From the NCBI GenBank assembly GCA_963737545.1, contig CAVTTH010000006.1, positions 231,591 to 295,590 of the forward strand: DNA of 64,000 nucleotides, in the 5' to 3' direction. Source of the DNA: CAVTTH01 sp963737545. Lineage in GTDB: Bacteria; Verrucomicrobiota; Verrucomicrobiia; Chthoniobacterales; UBA10450. The position numbers were made by a program, and so were the translations under genes. The notes below the pieces were generated by a model. It was not told where the DNA came from, searched no databases, and was given only the letters and a program-made list of their open reading frames with translations. Shown in pieces: positions 28,640-36,870 of the stretch. Each line of letters opens with the position of its first letter. The first letter of the stretch is position 1.

Positions 28640-30088
28640 ATGACCGCGAGTGTCGAACAGCGCGCTGACTATTATCGAAACGGAAATGTCCGCGCGCGAA
28701 TAGTGGAGTTCCTCGGTGGCGATATCCTGGCGAATCCGACCTGCCGTTATCTCGTCGGAGGTGACACGGACCAGCTTGATCTGCATCATCACTATGGGAT
28801 TCAGGCGCTCGACTCTCTTTTCGACAGTGGTTTGGAGATTTGCCGTTCACTCTGGGACGAAACCTCATTGCTGGCCGACTTCGATGTTGAGTACGTGAAC
28901 TTCGATCACGCAGCCGAGGCTTTTCTCGATCCGAGGCGAGCGTTCGAAATTCAACAACCGATCGCCGAGACGATTGAACGCACCTTGGAGAAATATGGCA
29001 TATCGGCGCTTCATCTCCTGAGCGGGCGTGGCCATCATTTCGTCTGGCGCATTCAACGCCAGTCCGAAGCGTTCGCTCGTCTTGTCAAACTTGCTCGCGG
29101 TCCAGGGCGCTCATGGCAGACAGGATGCGACGTTCAGTTGCCCGAGGGAAGAAACGTTCCGATTGACCTTGTTCATGCCTTTGCCGGGCTCGGATTGGTC
29201 ATGGAGTTTCTTGCGCACCGGATCAAGGAAATCGCGGCCCGGATTACGACCATTCCGGTCGAGCTCACGGCGGTCGAAGTCGGGCCCTCGGAACACGGTC
29301 GGGAGATGGTATCGATCGACATCTCTGAGTACGGCGATCCGCTCGCTTCGCGCATGCTCCGCGCGCCGTTTAGCGTTTATCTCAAACCGTGGCAGCAACG
29401 CTGGGCGTTTGGCGCTCACGTTTTGGATACTCTTCCCCCTCTGGTTGTCGTCCCGTTGGGAAAGATCACCTGGCGCGAGGGAATCTCGTTGATGCGAAAT
29501 TTCACCGCCGTTCAGGAACTAGCGCAGCATTCCACCACGAAAATTCCTGATGCAAATGAGAGCATGCAACGATTGATCGACGACTACGAAGAATCCAACG
29601 TGGCAGGATTTCATCAGTGGTTCTATTCGCAGCTGCCTCATCCGGCGGATGAGTGGCCTGAGACGTATGATCGGCTCCCGCTGGAAATTTTGCCCGCGTG
29701 CGCGCGTGAGATTCTGGAACAGCCAAATGATTTGTTGCTTCGGCCGGGATCGATCCGGCGGCTGGTCAGGGTAATGCTCGCGCTTGGCTGGCATCCGCGA
29801 GATATCGCCGGTCTGATTACTTCCAAATACGCGCGGCCCTTTGGTTGGACGCAATTTGAAGGATGCGATCCGGCGACACGCGCCGATTTTTACACGCGCA
29901 TATTTGCCGGACTCTTCGCCACCGGCCGCGACGATCTGATAGACTTCAACTGTGTTTCGGCCCAGGAACAGCAGACGTGTCCCCTCGCAAATTGTGGATT
30001 TAATCTGCTCGATTTCCAAAAATCAGCATTAGAACGGAGGGCGCATGACAGACTGGCCCATCGGCCTTTCAACCGGCTGTTTCTATAA
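28640..30088 (+). CDS. archaeo-eukaryotic primase (AEP)-like protein
   Basis: A 482-residue protein, not a standard annotated family by eye, but with AEP-like motifs in the right order. Residues 80-89, DFDVEYVNFD, could be motif I (acidic metal ligands). Residues 128-133, SGRGHH, resemble motif II. Residues 225-249 contain SIDISE, then R..LRAPFSVYLK, resembling motif III with the conserved Arg and Lys. The C-terminal third has a helical region (GSIRRLVRVMLALGWHPRDI) like primase C-terminal PriCT modules, then CPLANCGF with closely spaced Cys. Start ATG 28640 was preferred over an earlier in-frame start at 28499 because the latter adds basic low-complexity sequence. The 3' end overlaps the next gene by 44 bases. 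Role could be DNA repair or replication; unproven. Confidence 0.6.
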   Translation: MTASVEQRADYYRNGNVRARIVEFLGGDILANPTCRYLVGGDTDQLDLHHHYGIQALDSLFDSGLEICRSLWDETSLLADFDVEYVNFDHAAEAFLDPRRAFEIQQPIAETIERTLEKYGISALHLLSGRGHHFVWRIQRQSEAFARLVKLARGPGRSWQTGCDVQLPEGRNVPIDLVHAFAGLGLVMEFLAHRIKEIAARITTIPVELTAVEVGPSEHGREMVSIDISEYGDPLASRMLRAPFSVYLKPWQQRWAFGAHVLDTLPPLVVVPLGKITWREGISLMRNFTAVQELAQHSTTKIPDANESMQRLIDDYEESNVAGFHQWFYSQLPHPADEWPETYDRLPLEILPACAREILEQPNDLLLRPGSIRRLVRVMLALGWHPRDIAGLITSKYARPFGWTQFEGCDPATRADFYTRIFAGLFATGRDDLIDFNCVSAQEQQTCPLANCGFNLLDFQKSALERRAHDRLAHRPFNRLFL

Positions 30089-30917
30089 TCAAAGCATTCT
30101 TGATTGCCTGCCAATGATTCGCGAAAGCGGATTTAGCACGCTCGAAGTCTGCTCGTCGCCGACCCATCTCGATTATCACGATCCGGTCATTGTCCATCGT
30201 GCAGCCGAGCGCCTGCACGAACTCGGAATGGAAGCCTATTCACTTCACGCGCCGTTCGCCGACAACATCGACATCGCCTCTTCGGATGATGTTTTGCGAA
30301 ACGCGGCTCTTGCCGAAGTTTTGCAGGCAGCGGAAGCGGCCGCTCTTCTTCGGGTCCACTATTTTGTCATTCATCCCGGGCCAGAACATCCGCCCGCGAC
30401 TTCCGGAGAGGAACAACTGGCCCGCATGCGTAACGTCGTCGGCACCCTCAATGAAGTGGCGCGCCGTTGCCACGATCTTGGAATAATGTGCGTTCTCGAG
30501 AACAAGCTGCCGCATCTTCTCTTTGGAAATACGAGCGACATATTGTGGATTCTCGACGCGATCAATGGCGCGGAAGTCGGCGCCTGCCTCGATACCGGAC
30601 ACGCCTTTCTTTCCGGAGACATGCATTCTCTGGTCAAAAAGCTCCGTGGCCATTTACAGATGGTCCATGCTCATGATAATGGCAGAGGGGGCGACGAGCA
30701 TTTGCCGCCGGGCGATGGACGGATCGATTGGGAGGTGTTGTTGCGCGAATTGATCGGAATCGAATTTCACGGGGCCTTGATTTTGGAATTGGCTGGTCAA
30801 CCGAATGCCGAAATTACCATGGCGAATGCGCGACGTGGCCGGCAGTACTTGCGCGGGATATCGCGCCGAATCGCTCTCGGCAACGTCGCAAATGGTCGTG
30901 CTGTAAAACAACAATGA
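30045..30917 (+). CDS. xylose-isomerase-like TIM-barrel protein (sugar isomerase/AP-endonuclease-2 fold)
   Basis: A 290-residue protein of the AP_endonuc_2/xylose-isomerase-like TIM-barrel superfamily. Probable metal ligands are visible: Glu in VLENKLPHLL, Asp-x-x-His in CLDTGHAFLSG, His in MVHAHDNGRGGDEHLPPGDG, and Glu in ALILELAG. Strand-1 sequence is IGLSTGCFYNQSI. The superfamily includes sugar-phosphate isomerases/epimerases and endonuclease IV; this sequence looks like the former, but the substrate is unknown. It is preceded by GGAGG. It overlaps the primase-like gene upstream by 44 bases and the following gene by four (ATGA), which shows a tight operon. Confidence 0.78.
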   Translation: MTDWPIGLSTGCFYNQSILDCLPMIRESGFSTLEVCSSPTHLDYHDPVIVHRAAERLHELGMEAYSLHAPFADNIDIASSDDVLRNAALAEVLQAAEAAALLRVHYFVIHPGPEHPPATSGEEQLARMRNVVGTLNEVARRCHDLGIMCVLENKLPHLLFGNTSDILWILDAINGAEVGACLDTGHAFLSGDMHSLVKKLRGHLQMVHAHDNGRGGDEHLPPGDGRIDWEVLLRELIGIEFHGALILELAGQPNAEITMANARRGRQYLRGISRRIALGNVANGRAVKQQ

Positions 30918-31714
30918 ACAAGATTCTGATTTGTCTTTCTGCGGTTGCGATTTCGTTTTCTGTCGTCGTCGCGCAGACCCCGCCGGATAAACCCGCTCCG
31001 CCATTGTCTCCTCAATCCACCGCCATCAAAGGCGTCGTGGTCCCGATTCCACGGGAGATCTTTGATACGCTCGATAAATTTGCCAATTCAAACTGGCGCG
31101 CGGTGCAGCATCCGGAATTCACACAGCGGCGGCCAGGCGGTGATCAGGCGGATGTGGCGTTGCTGCTCGGCGTCGTTGTTGCGGAAGGATTCATTGCCGC
31201 GGAAGCGAAAGACGCAGCGGAAGTGAAAAGTGTTGGCCGCGCCGTTCTCAAACTGGCGCGTGGGCTCGGGGTTGAACGTGCCGTGCTCCGGCGTAGTCGC
31301 AGTATCATGGATCATGCCGAGCAAGGGGACTGGACCGCCGTTCGCAAGGAATGGGATGGCGTGCTGCTCGACGTTGAGCAGGGAATGAAAGACCTTAAGA
31401 GCGAACAGCTCGCTCAACTGGTTAGTCTTGGTGGTTGGTTGCGCGGCACGGAGGTTTTGACCGAGCTCGTGCTGCAAAACTATTCCAAGGAAAAAGCCGA
31501 GCTTCTGCGGCAGCCCGCGCTGCTGGATTATTTCGAAAAGCAACTAACGGGATTAAGCGGCGACGTTCAAACGAATCGGACAGTCGTCAGGATGCGAGAT
31601 GGGATCGCAAGGATCCGACCGCTGGCCGCACCTGACGACGCTCAAGTCTCCGAAAGAAACGTAAGGGAAATCCTCGTCGTTTCGGAGAAACTTCTCAAAG
31701 ATCTCGGACATTAG
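30914..31714 (+). CDS. exported hypothetical protein
   Basis: A 266-residue protein. Signal peptide LICLSAVAISFSVVVAQT is followed by a Pro-rich linker and a helical periplasmic domain (PREIFDTLDKFANSNWRAVQ, LARGLGVERAVLRRSRSIMD, QLAQLVSLGGWLRGTEVLTE). No known family was recognised. The ATG overlaps the preceding stop (ATGA). It is the third gene of the primase-like/TIM-barrel unit, although its export makes a direct role with DNA unlikely. Confidence 0.7.
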   Translation: MNKILICLSAVAISFSVVVAQTPPDKPAPPLSPQSTAIKGVVVPIPREIFDTLDKFANSNWRAVQHPEFTQRRPGGDQADVALLLGVVVAEGFIAAEAKDAAEVKSVGRAVLKLARGLGVERAVLRRSRSIMDHAEQGDWTAVRKEWDGVLLDVEQGMKDLKSEQLAQLVSLGGWLRGTEVLTELVLQNYSKEKAELLRQPALLDYFEKQLTGLSGDVQTNRTVVRMRDGIARIRPLAAPDDAQVSERNVREILVVSEKLLKDLGH

Positions 31715-31768
31715 TTCTTTCAGCGGGGACCTGGTTAGGCCTCGTCTGTCCGCGCCGATCGCCGCCGC

Positions 31769-34315
31769 CTATTCCGTGCGAAGCGCAGCCATCGGGCTGA
31801 TTCGCGTGGCGCGCCGCGCCGGCAACCAGGTTGCGAGTAACGCCGCTGCCGCGAGAACGATCGGCGCGATCGTAAATGCAAGCGGATCGAGCGCGCCGAC
31901 ATTGTAGAGCATTCCGCTAATCAACTTGCCCGTCCCGGCGGCGAGCAGGAATCCGAGCAAGACTCCGCTCGCCAGCATCACCGCGCCTTCGCGCAGAATC
32001 ATCCATTGCACCGTCTCGCGGCGTGCGCCGAGCGCCATCCGAATGCCAATCTCCCGGGTGCGACGCGCGACCGAGTAGGCCTTCACGCCATAGACACCGA
32101 CTGTCGCCAGCACCAATGCCAGGGCGCCAAACGTACTGAACAACGCCGCGCCCGCGCGCACGATCCAGAGTTCGATATTGCCATCGAGATGTTGCGCGAA
32201 CGTTTTCAAGCTCAGGATAGGAACCGCGGGATCGACTTCGCGCACGGTCCGACGAATAAGATCCGTGGTCGCGCCGGTATCGCGGCCGGCGTTGGGCGCG
32301 AATTTGATGTGAAAGAAAACGTTGCTCTGGAAACCGCCGGCAAATGGGAGATAGAGCGTGCCGTTCGGATCTTTCTCGAACAAATCGCTACGCGTGTAAG
32401 GCACGATGCCGACAACCTCGATCTGCGCTCTCGTCTCGCCGCCCCTGGCCTGGGTCGAATCCTTTTCCGCAAATTGAATTCGCTGACCCAGCGCGTCACC
32501 GTCGGGCCAGAGCTTTTTCGCCAGGACTTCGTCGATGATCGCAACTTTCGGCGAAGTTTGATGCATCGCTTCCGCCATGTTGAAGGCGCGGCCGCGGAGC
32601 ACGGGCAAGCCCACAGTTTTGAAATAATCCGCGCCGACGCTGTTCCATTTCGCGCTAAACGCGAGACCTTCGGCGGCGGTGGCGGGCTTCGCGTCCGGTG
32701 CCGGGTTGGCTCCGCCGCGTTGCACCGATTTGTCCAGATCAATCATGCCGAACGGAACGGTCGAGGAAATGCTGGCGCTTTCGACACCAGGCAGGGCCGC
32801 GAGCCGTTCTTCCAGCGCGCGATACAGATCCTGCGAGCGCGTCTGGTCGTAGGTCGCGAGGCTGGCGTCGACTTCCACAAGGTAATTCGAGCTCGTCCGC
32901 AAACCGGTATCGACTGCCGCTGCCTTGCCCGCGCCCCGAATGAAGAGCGCGGCCGCCGTCAGCAGCGCGAGCGAAAACGCGATCTGCACCACGACCAGCG
33001 GATTGCGCGGCAAAAACCTCCAGCGCCTAACGACAGTATCTTCGCCGGCGTTCTCCTTCAGATCGCCGATGACCGCGGATTTCGATAGCTTTAACGCCGG
33101 CCCGAGGGCGAAGGCGAACGTCCCGAGAAGACAAAACGCGAATGTCGCTGCCAGCACCGGCGCGCTCAGGCCACCTTGCCAGAAAATATCGATTGGCAAT
33201 TTCTTGCCTAACGAGGCCACAAGAAGATCGGACGACCAGAGACCCAGGAGCAAGCCGAACCCTCCGCCAACCAGCGCGAGGACGAAACCTTCGCAGAGCA
33301 ATTGCCGCACGATCCGCCAGCGACTGCCGCCGAGCGCGAGCCGGATCGCGATTTCCTTGCGCCGCGCCGCGCCGCGCGCAAGCAGCATATTCGCCAGATT
33401 CAGACAGGCGACCAGGAGCACGACACCGGACATTCCGAAAAGCAGCGGCGCCAGTCGTTTGATATTGTTTCCATTGCTCGGACTCGTGCTCAGGGCAAAA
33501 CGCGAGAGCGGCGTAATCATGAACGTCTGATCCTTCTGCTCGACCGGATAGGCTTGCTCGAGATTCGCAGCCAAAGTCTTCAACGCCGGAGCCGCCGCGG
33601 CCGCTGACACGCCCGGCTTCAATCGGCCGACGAGCATGAACTGCCGGCCGCCGCGATTATCGAGCTTGTCCTTGTTTCCGGTCTCGAAATCGTTCGCGAC
33701 CTGATCGTAAACTCCGAGCGGCAGCCAGATTTCCGGCGCGAAAACCTGCGTCGTTCCGGTAAATCCTTTCGGGAGAATCCCGATCACGGTGAAGGGCCGG
33801 CTGTCGATCGTGATGGTCGAGCCGAGCATCGCGGGATTGAGCCCTTCCTTCTTCCAGTAGTTGTAGCTCACGATCGCGACCGCCGCGTCGCGGCCGGGCG
33901 TTTCCTCTTCCGCCCGGAACGCGCGGCCTTGTATCGGCATCACTCCCAGGACCGAGAAATAATTTGCGCTTACCACATCGGTGAACGCGCGCCGCGTGCT
34001 GCCTTTATCGCCCACGCCGACCATGGCGAGATTGTGCGCCATCACACCGGAGAAGACGCTGTTCTGATCGCGAATATCGAGGTAGGTCGGATAGGAAAAC
34101 CCGCGGAACGTCTTCGGGTTTTTCTTATCCTGCGAAAAGAGCTGCACGACCTCGTTCGCCTTCGCGTAATGGGGCGGCTGGAAGAGCAGCGTATTCATGA
34201 GGCTGAAGATGGCCGTGTTCGCGCCAATTCCGAGCGCGAGCACAATCACCGCCGCCGCCGTGAAAGCGCGTGCCTTCACCAGTTGTCGAAATGCAAATCT
34301 GAAGTCGTGAAGCAT
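31769..34315 (-). CDS. FtsX/MacB-type ABC transporter permease (ADOP-like)
   Basis: A permease of about 848 residues. The N-terminal helix AFTAAAVIVLALGIGANTAIF leads into a large MacB-type periplasmic core (FTGTTQVFAPEIWLPLGVYD). Then comes a three-helix FtsX block (LLFGMSGVVLLVACLNLANM, LARGAARRKEIAIRLALGGS), a second periplasmic region, and a C-terminal FtsX block (ATVGVYGVKAYSVARRTREI). This doubled arrangement (ADOP) is abundant in Acidobacteriota and Verrucomicrobiota. The ABC ATPase is not encoded next to it. Start 34315 (MLHDFRFAFRQL) was chosen over an upstream in-frame ATG because family members begin this way. Two GCCTAACGA motifs lie in it. Confidence 0.88.
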   Translation of the reverse strand: MLHDFRFAFRQLVKARAFTAAAVIVLALGIGANTAIFSLMNTLLFQPPHYAKANEVVQLFSQDKKNPKTFRGFSYPTYLDIRDQNSVFSGVMAHNLAMVGVGDKGSTRRAFTDVVSANYFSVLGVMPIQGRAFRAEEETPGRDAAVAIVSYNYWKKEGLNPAMLGSTITIDSRPFTVIGILPKGFTGTTQVFAPEIWLPLGVYDQVANDFETGNKDKLDNRGGRQFMLVGRLKPGVSAAAAAPALKTLAANLEQAYPVEQKDQTFMITPLSRFALSTSPSNGNNIKRLAPLLFGMSGVVLLVACLNLANMLLARGAARRKEIAIRLALGGSRWRIVRQLLCEGFVLALVGGGFGLLLGLWSSDLLVASLGKKLPIDIFWQGGLSAPVLAATFAFCLLGTFAFALGPALKLSKSAVIGDLKENAGEDTVVRRWRFLPRNPLVVVQIAFSLALLTAAALFIRGAGKAAAVDTGLRTSSNYLVEVDASLATYDQTRSQDLYRALEERLAALPGVESASISSTVPFGMIDLDKSVQRGGANPAPDAKPATAAEGLAFSAKWNSVGADYFKTVGLPVLRGRAFNMAEAMHQTSPKVAIIDEVLAKKLWPDGDALGQRIQFAEKDSTQARGGETRAQIEVVGIVPYTRSDLFEKDPNGTLYLPFAGGFQSNVFFHIKFAPNAGRDTGATTDLIRRTVREVDPAVPILSLKTFAQHLDGNIELWIVRAGAALFSTFGALALVLATVGVYGVKAYSVARRTREIGIRMALGARRETVQWMILREGAVMLASGVLLGFLLAAGTGKLISGMLYNVGALDPLAFTIAPIVLAAAALLATWLPARRATRISPMAALRTE

Positions 34316-34404
34316 ATCAGTGTGATGCCTCAAGGGCATGATTTGGATTCAACGAATGTCACACAGGAGCCAGAAAGAGTTGAATCAAATCCGCGCAATC
34401 ACCT

Positions 34405-34488
34405 GGTGGATCGAGCAGTCCCTTGCTCGATGTTTGGCGGCGAAGCCGCATTTGTCCATATCATCGCCCGCGGAGCGGCCGATCCACC
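34405..34488. repeat. GGTGGATCG palindromic element, copy 1 (family R1)
   Basis: This begins GGTGGATCGAGCAGTCCC, followed by TTGCTCGA, and ends CGGAGCGGCCGATCCACC. The termini GGTGGATCG and CGATCCACC are inverted repeats. It is one of five copies in this window and lies between the ABC permease start and the DUF4870 gene. Confidence 0.88.
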
Positions 34489-34594
34489 GCGGCTTAAGCA
34501 ACTTCCCCATTTCGCATTCCGAATTTCTACTTTCTACTTTTCCTTGAATCCAAACCTCCTTCCCGCCGCATCCATTCATTAGACATTAGACGCC

Positions 34595-34984
34595 ATGGAA
34601 ACTTCATACCCATCACCGCCCCCACTGCCTGTCAGCGCCCCCGTCATCACCAACGTGCGCACTTGGAACGCTCTTTGCCACCTCAGCGCCTTGTGCGGCG
34701 TTTTCCTTCATTTCCCCGGCCACATCCTCGGGCCGCTCATCGTCTGGCTGGCCAAGCGCGGCGACTCGCCTGAGATCGATGCGCACGGCAAAGAATCGCT
34801 CAATTTCCAGATCTCGATGCTCATCTACAATGTTGTCTCCGCCGTCTTTTGTCTCGTTCTGGTCGGCTTCCTTTTCCTGGCCATCCTTTGGGTCCTGAAC
34901 GCCGTCTTCGTCATCGTCGCCGCCATCCAGGCCAGCGACGGAAAATTCTATCGCTACCCGATGACGATCCGGTTCATTGAATAA
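34595..34984 (+). CDS. DUF4870 (Tic20-like) small membrane protein
   Basis: A 129-residue protein with a Pro-rich cytoplasmic N terminus (SYPSPPPLPVSAPV). A DUF4870 domain follows: WNALCHLSALCGVFLHFPGH, ILGPLIVWLAKRGDSPEIDA, HGKESLNFQISMLIYNVVSA and a final hydrophobic helix. It ends DGKFYRYPMTIRFIE. Function is unknown. Its last 44-50 bases occur twice more in the window, at 36691 and 39471, without the rest of the gene. Confidence 0.85.
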   Translation: METSYPSPPPLPVSAPVITNVRTWNALCHLSALCGVFLHFPGHILGPLIVWLAKRGDSPEIDAHGKESLNFQISMLIYNVVSAVFCLVLVGFLFLAILWVLNAVFVIVAAIQASDGKFYRYPMTIRFIE

Positions 34985-34985
34985 T
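34935..34985. repeat. source copy of DUF4870 3'-end repeat (R5)
   Basis: The last coding bases of DUF4870, GGAAAATTCTATCGCTACCC then GATGACGATCCGGTTCATT, match copies at 36691-36741 and 39471-39514. This is the only copy joined to an intact gene. Confidence 0.88.
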
Positions 34986-35297
34986 TCGGGAAGTTGTAGT
35001 GGCGTTGGAGCCTGCCCTGAGCTTCGAACGTCAAACGCCGAAAAGGTGGATTCGAGCAGTCCCTTGCTCGATTCTAAAAACGAATGCGCGCTTGCGCGCC
35101 TAAAACCTAGGATCGCCCGCGGAACGGCCGATCCACCTCGCGCAGCCTAACGAACCTGCACCTCCAGGCCGCATCGAAATCCGGCGCGCGATAAAATGGC
35201 GCCGCAGCCTTCAGCAGTTGCGCGACGTACGCCTCATCCGTTTCATCGTGCAGCTTGGAGTTGCATCGTACCAACGCGACGCCGTATGCTGCTTTGC
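34985..35297. other. 313-base gap with repeat R1 copy 2
   Basis: This holds the palindromic element at 35045-35137 and one GCCTAACGA at 35145-35153. The rest, up to the nucleotidyltransferase start, shows no gene. Confidence 0.6.
35045..35137. repeat. R1 palindromic element, copy 2
   Basis: This begins GGTGGATTCGAGCAGTCCC and ends CGGAACGGCCGATCCACC. The internal part differs from the other copies and contains a small hairpin, GCGCGCTTGCGCGC. Confidence 0.87.
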
Positions 35298-35594
35298 ATG
35301 GTCACGACCCGCGAAAACATCCTTTCCCGCTTGCGAGAAGCAAAGCAAAGGCTGCAAGGGGAGTTCCCCCTCCGGCGTCTGGCGCTTTTCGGTTCCTACG
35401 CGCGCGGGACGGCGATCACCGGGCAAAGCGATGTCGACATTTTGGTTGAAGTGGAACCCAGCATCGGACTCGGATTTGTCACGCTTGCTGATCGGCTCGA
35501 ACAGTTGTTGGGCGCGCGAGTGGATTTGGTCTCCCGCCGTGCCATCAAACCCTCCCTCTGGAAACGCATCGAACCCGAGCTGATCGATGCCTAA
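35298..35594 (+). CDS. mntA: MNT-type nucleotidyltransferase antitoxin
   Basis: A 98-residue minimal nucleotidyltransferase. The polymerase-beta signature is complete: LALFGSYARGTA, then SDVDILVEVE, giving the GSxxRG and DxD catalytic residues. MntA proteins AMPylate the partner HEPN toxin on a Tyr and neutralise it. The start at 35298 places the signature about 30 residues from the N terminus. The 3' end overlaps the HepT-like gene by eight bases, which is typical of these operons. Confidence 0.85.
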   Translation: MVTTRENILSRLREAKQRLQGEFPLRRLALFGSYARGTAITGQSDVDILVEVEPSIGLGFVTLADRLEQLLGARVDLVSRRAIKPSLWKRIEPELIDA

Positions 35595-35919
35595 ACGCGA
35601 CCCGGACCTGCTGCTGGAAGATATCCGGGCGGCACTTGCACGCATCGAGCGTTACACCAACGGGATCAACCAGGGGCAATTTCTATCCGACGAGAAAACC
35701 ATCGATGCCGTTGCGCGTAACCTCGAAATCATCGGCGAGGCTGTGCGCTTCTTGCCTAACGAATTCAAGGCAAAGCATGCTGACATTCCCTGGGCGCAGA
35801 TTTCGGGACTTCGAAATCGAATCGTGCACGATTATTTTGGGCTCGATTTGGAAATTATCTGGCAGGTTCTGCAAACATCCCTTCGTGATCTGAAAAACCG
35901 TCTGGCTGCCATTGACTGA
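35587..35919 (+). CDS. hepT: HEPN (HepT-like) RNase toxin
   Basis: A 110-residue DUF86/HEPN protein. The RNase motif is RNRIVHDYFGLD (Arg, His and the modifiable Tyr). It is preceded by helices DLLLEDIRAALARIERY and RNLEIIGEAVRFLPNEFK. This family cleaves RNA unless AMPylated or bound by the antitoxin. The start lies inside the mntA 3' end (ATGCCTAA), giving coupled translation. One GCCTAACGA motif falls in the coding sequence at 35754-35762. Confidence 0.86.
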   Translation: MPKRDPDLLLEDIRAALARIERYTNGINQGQFLSDEKTIDAVARNLEIIGEAVRFLPNEFKAKHADIPWAQISGLRNRIVHDYFGLDLEIIWQVLQTSLRDLKNRLAAID

Positions 35920-36005
35920 CCTCTGACCTCCGTCTTCCGACTACTTTCTAATTCCTACTTCCTACTTTCTCCTTTTGCCCTCCGACTTCTGCCTTCTGCC
36001 CTCTC
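35920..36005. repeat. pyrimidine-rich degenerate spacer
   Basis: Repeating units such as CTCCGACTTCTGCC, TTCTGCCCTC and TTCCTACTTTCTCC fill the interval. On the other strand the purine-rich complement is read as the basic tail of the DsbA-like protein. A similar tract lies at 39515-39673. Confidence 0.6.
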
Positions 36006-36671
36006 ACGCTTTCCGCCCTTCTTCGCGAGCGAATCAAGAAGCGTTTGCAAATCCTGCCACGAAAACCCTCCGGGGTGGATTTGTCCGTTGATGATGAAGG
36101 TGGGCGTGGCTTCAACACCGTAGCGCTTCTGGGCATCCTCCCCCACCTGGCTGGCGCGCGTCACCTCCGCTTTACTCGAAATGCACTGATCAATCTGTGC
36201 GGCGTTCATTCCCACCATCCGGCCCATGGCGACGAGACCGCCGTGCATATCGCTGACGCCGGATTGCGGATCCCATTTGGCTTGATTGCGGAATAGGACG
36301 TCGATGAATTGCATATACTTGCTGGCGGGCAGGCAGCGGGCCATCGCTTCGGCCGCGAGATCGGTGACGTTCAACGGGAGCACTCGAAAGACGTAATAGA
36401 CTTTGCCGGTCTCGATGTATTTCTTTTTCAGCAGCGGAAACACTTCCGCATTGAAGCGGGCGCAATGCGGGCAGCTCGGCGCAGCGTATTCAAGCATCAC
36501 GATCGGCGCTTTGGGCGAGCCGAGTGTCCGGTCAGCGGCGGTGAGCGTGATGTTGCGAGGTCCCGGCTGCTCCGCGCCGCACGGCGCCCCGACGAGGGCG
36601 AGCGCGGTAATGAGCAACGCGCGTATCACAGCTCTGATTGGACTACCGCCACTGCTCAGACCGCAAGACAA
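35955..36671 (-). CDS. DsbA-like thioredoxin-fold exported protein
   Basis: A protein of up to 238 residues. An N-terminal signal (VIRALLITALALVGAPCGA) is followed by a DSBA/thioredoxin_4 domain with the redox motif CPHC in MLEYAAPSCPHCARF and the cis-Pro loop VEATPTFIINGQIHPGGF. It would act as a periplasmic thiol oxidoreductase or disulfide isomerase. An internal GTG near 36629 would give a cleaner signal peptide than the first ATG. The last 18 residues (GKRERAEGRSRRAKGESRK) come from the purine-rich side of the adjacent repeat spacer, so the native stop was probably lost. Confidence 0.85.
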   Translation of the reverse strand: MSCGLSSGGSPIRAVIRALLITALALVGAPCGAEQPGPRNITLTAADRTLGSPKAPIVMLEYAAPSCPHCARFNAEVFPLLKKKYIETGKVYYVFRVLPLNVTDLAAEAMARCLPASKYMQFIDVLFRNQAKWDPQSGVSDMHGGLVAMGRMVGMNAAQIDQCISSKAEVTRASQVGEDAQKRYGVEATPTFIINGQIHPGGFSWQDLQTLLDSLAKKGGKRERAEGRSRRAKGESRK

Positions 36672-36690
36672 TAATCGTCCGCCTTAAACG

Positions 36691-36741
36691 GCGACGGAAA
36701 ATTCTATCGCTACCCGATGACGATCCGGTTCATCCAATAAT
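36691..36741. repeat. R5 repeat, copy 2 (DUF4870 3' end)
   Basis: GGCGACGGAAAATTCTATCG and the following 30 bases repeat the end of the DUF4870 gene. One or two substitutions change the last codons (CATCCAATAA instead of CATTGAATAA). No other part of DUF4870 is present. Confidence 0.87.
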
Positions 36742-36784
36742 CCGCGCTCTCGTCGCGAGCGGGCCAACGCCGCGCCTGTTAATT

Positions 36785-36830
36785 GGAAAAAACGAAAAAG
36801 CCGCCGGCGCACTCATGCGTCCGGCGGCTT
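36785..36830 (-). terminator. rho-independent terminator of the peptidoglycan-binding gene
   Basis: Read on the minus strand, GCCGCCGG and CCGGCGGC form a strong stem around a short loop, followed by a TTTTTCGTTTTTT tract. It begins about 40 bases after the stop of the minus-strand gene at 36871. Confidence 0.8.
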
Positions 36831-36870
36831 CTCGTATTCGACTTCTTAATTCTTCCTTTTTACTTCCCAC

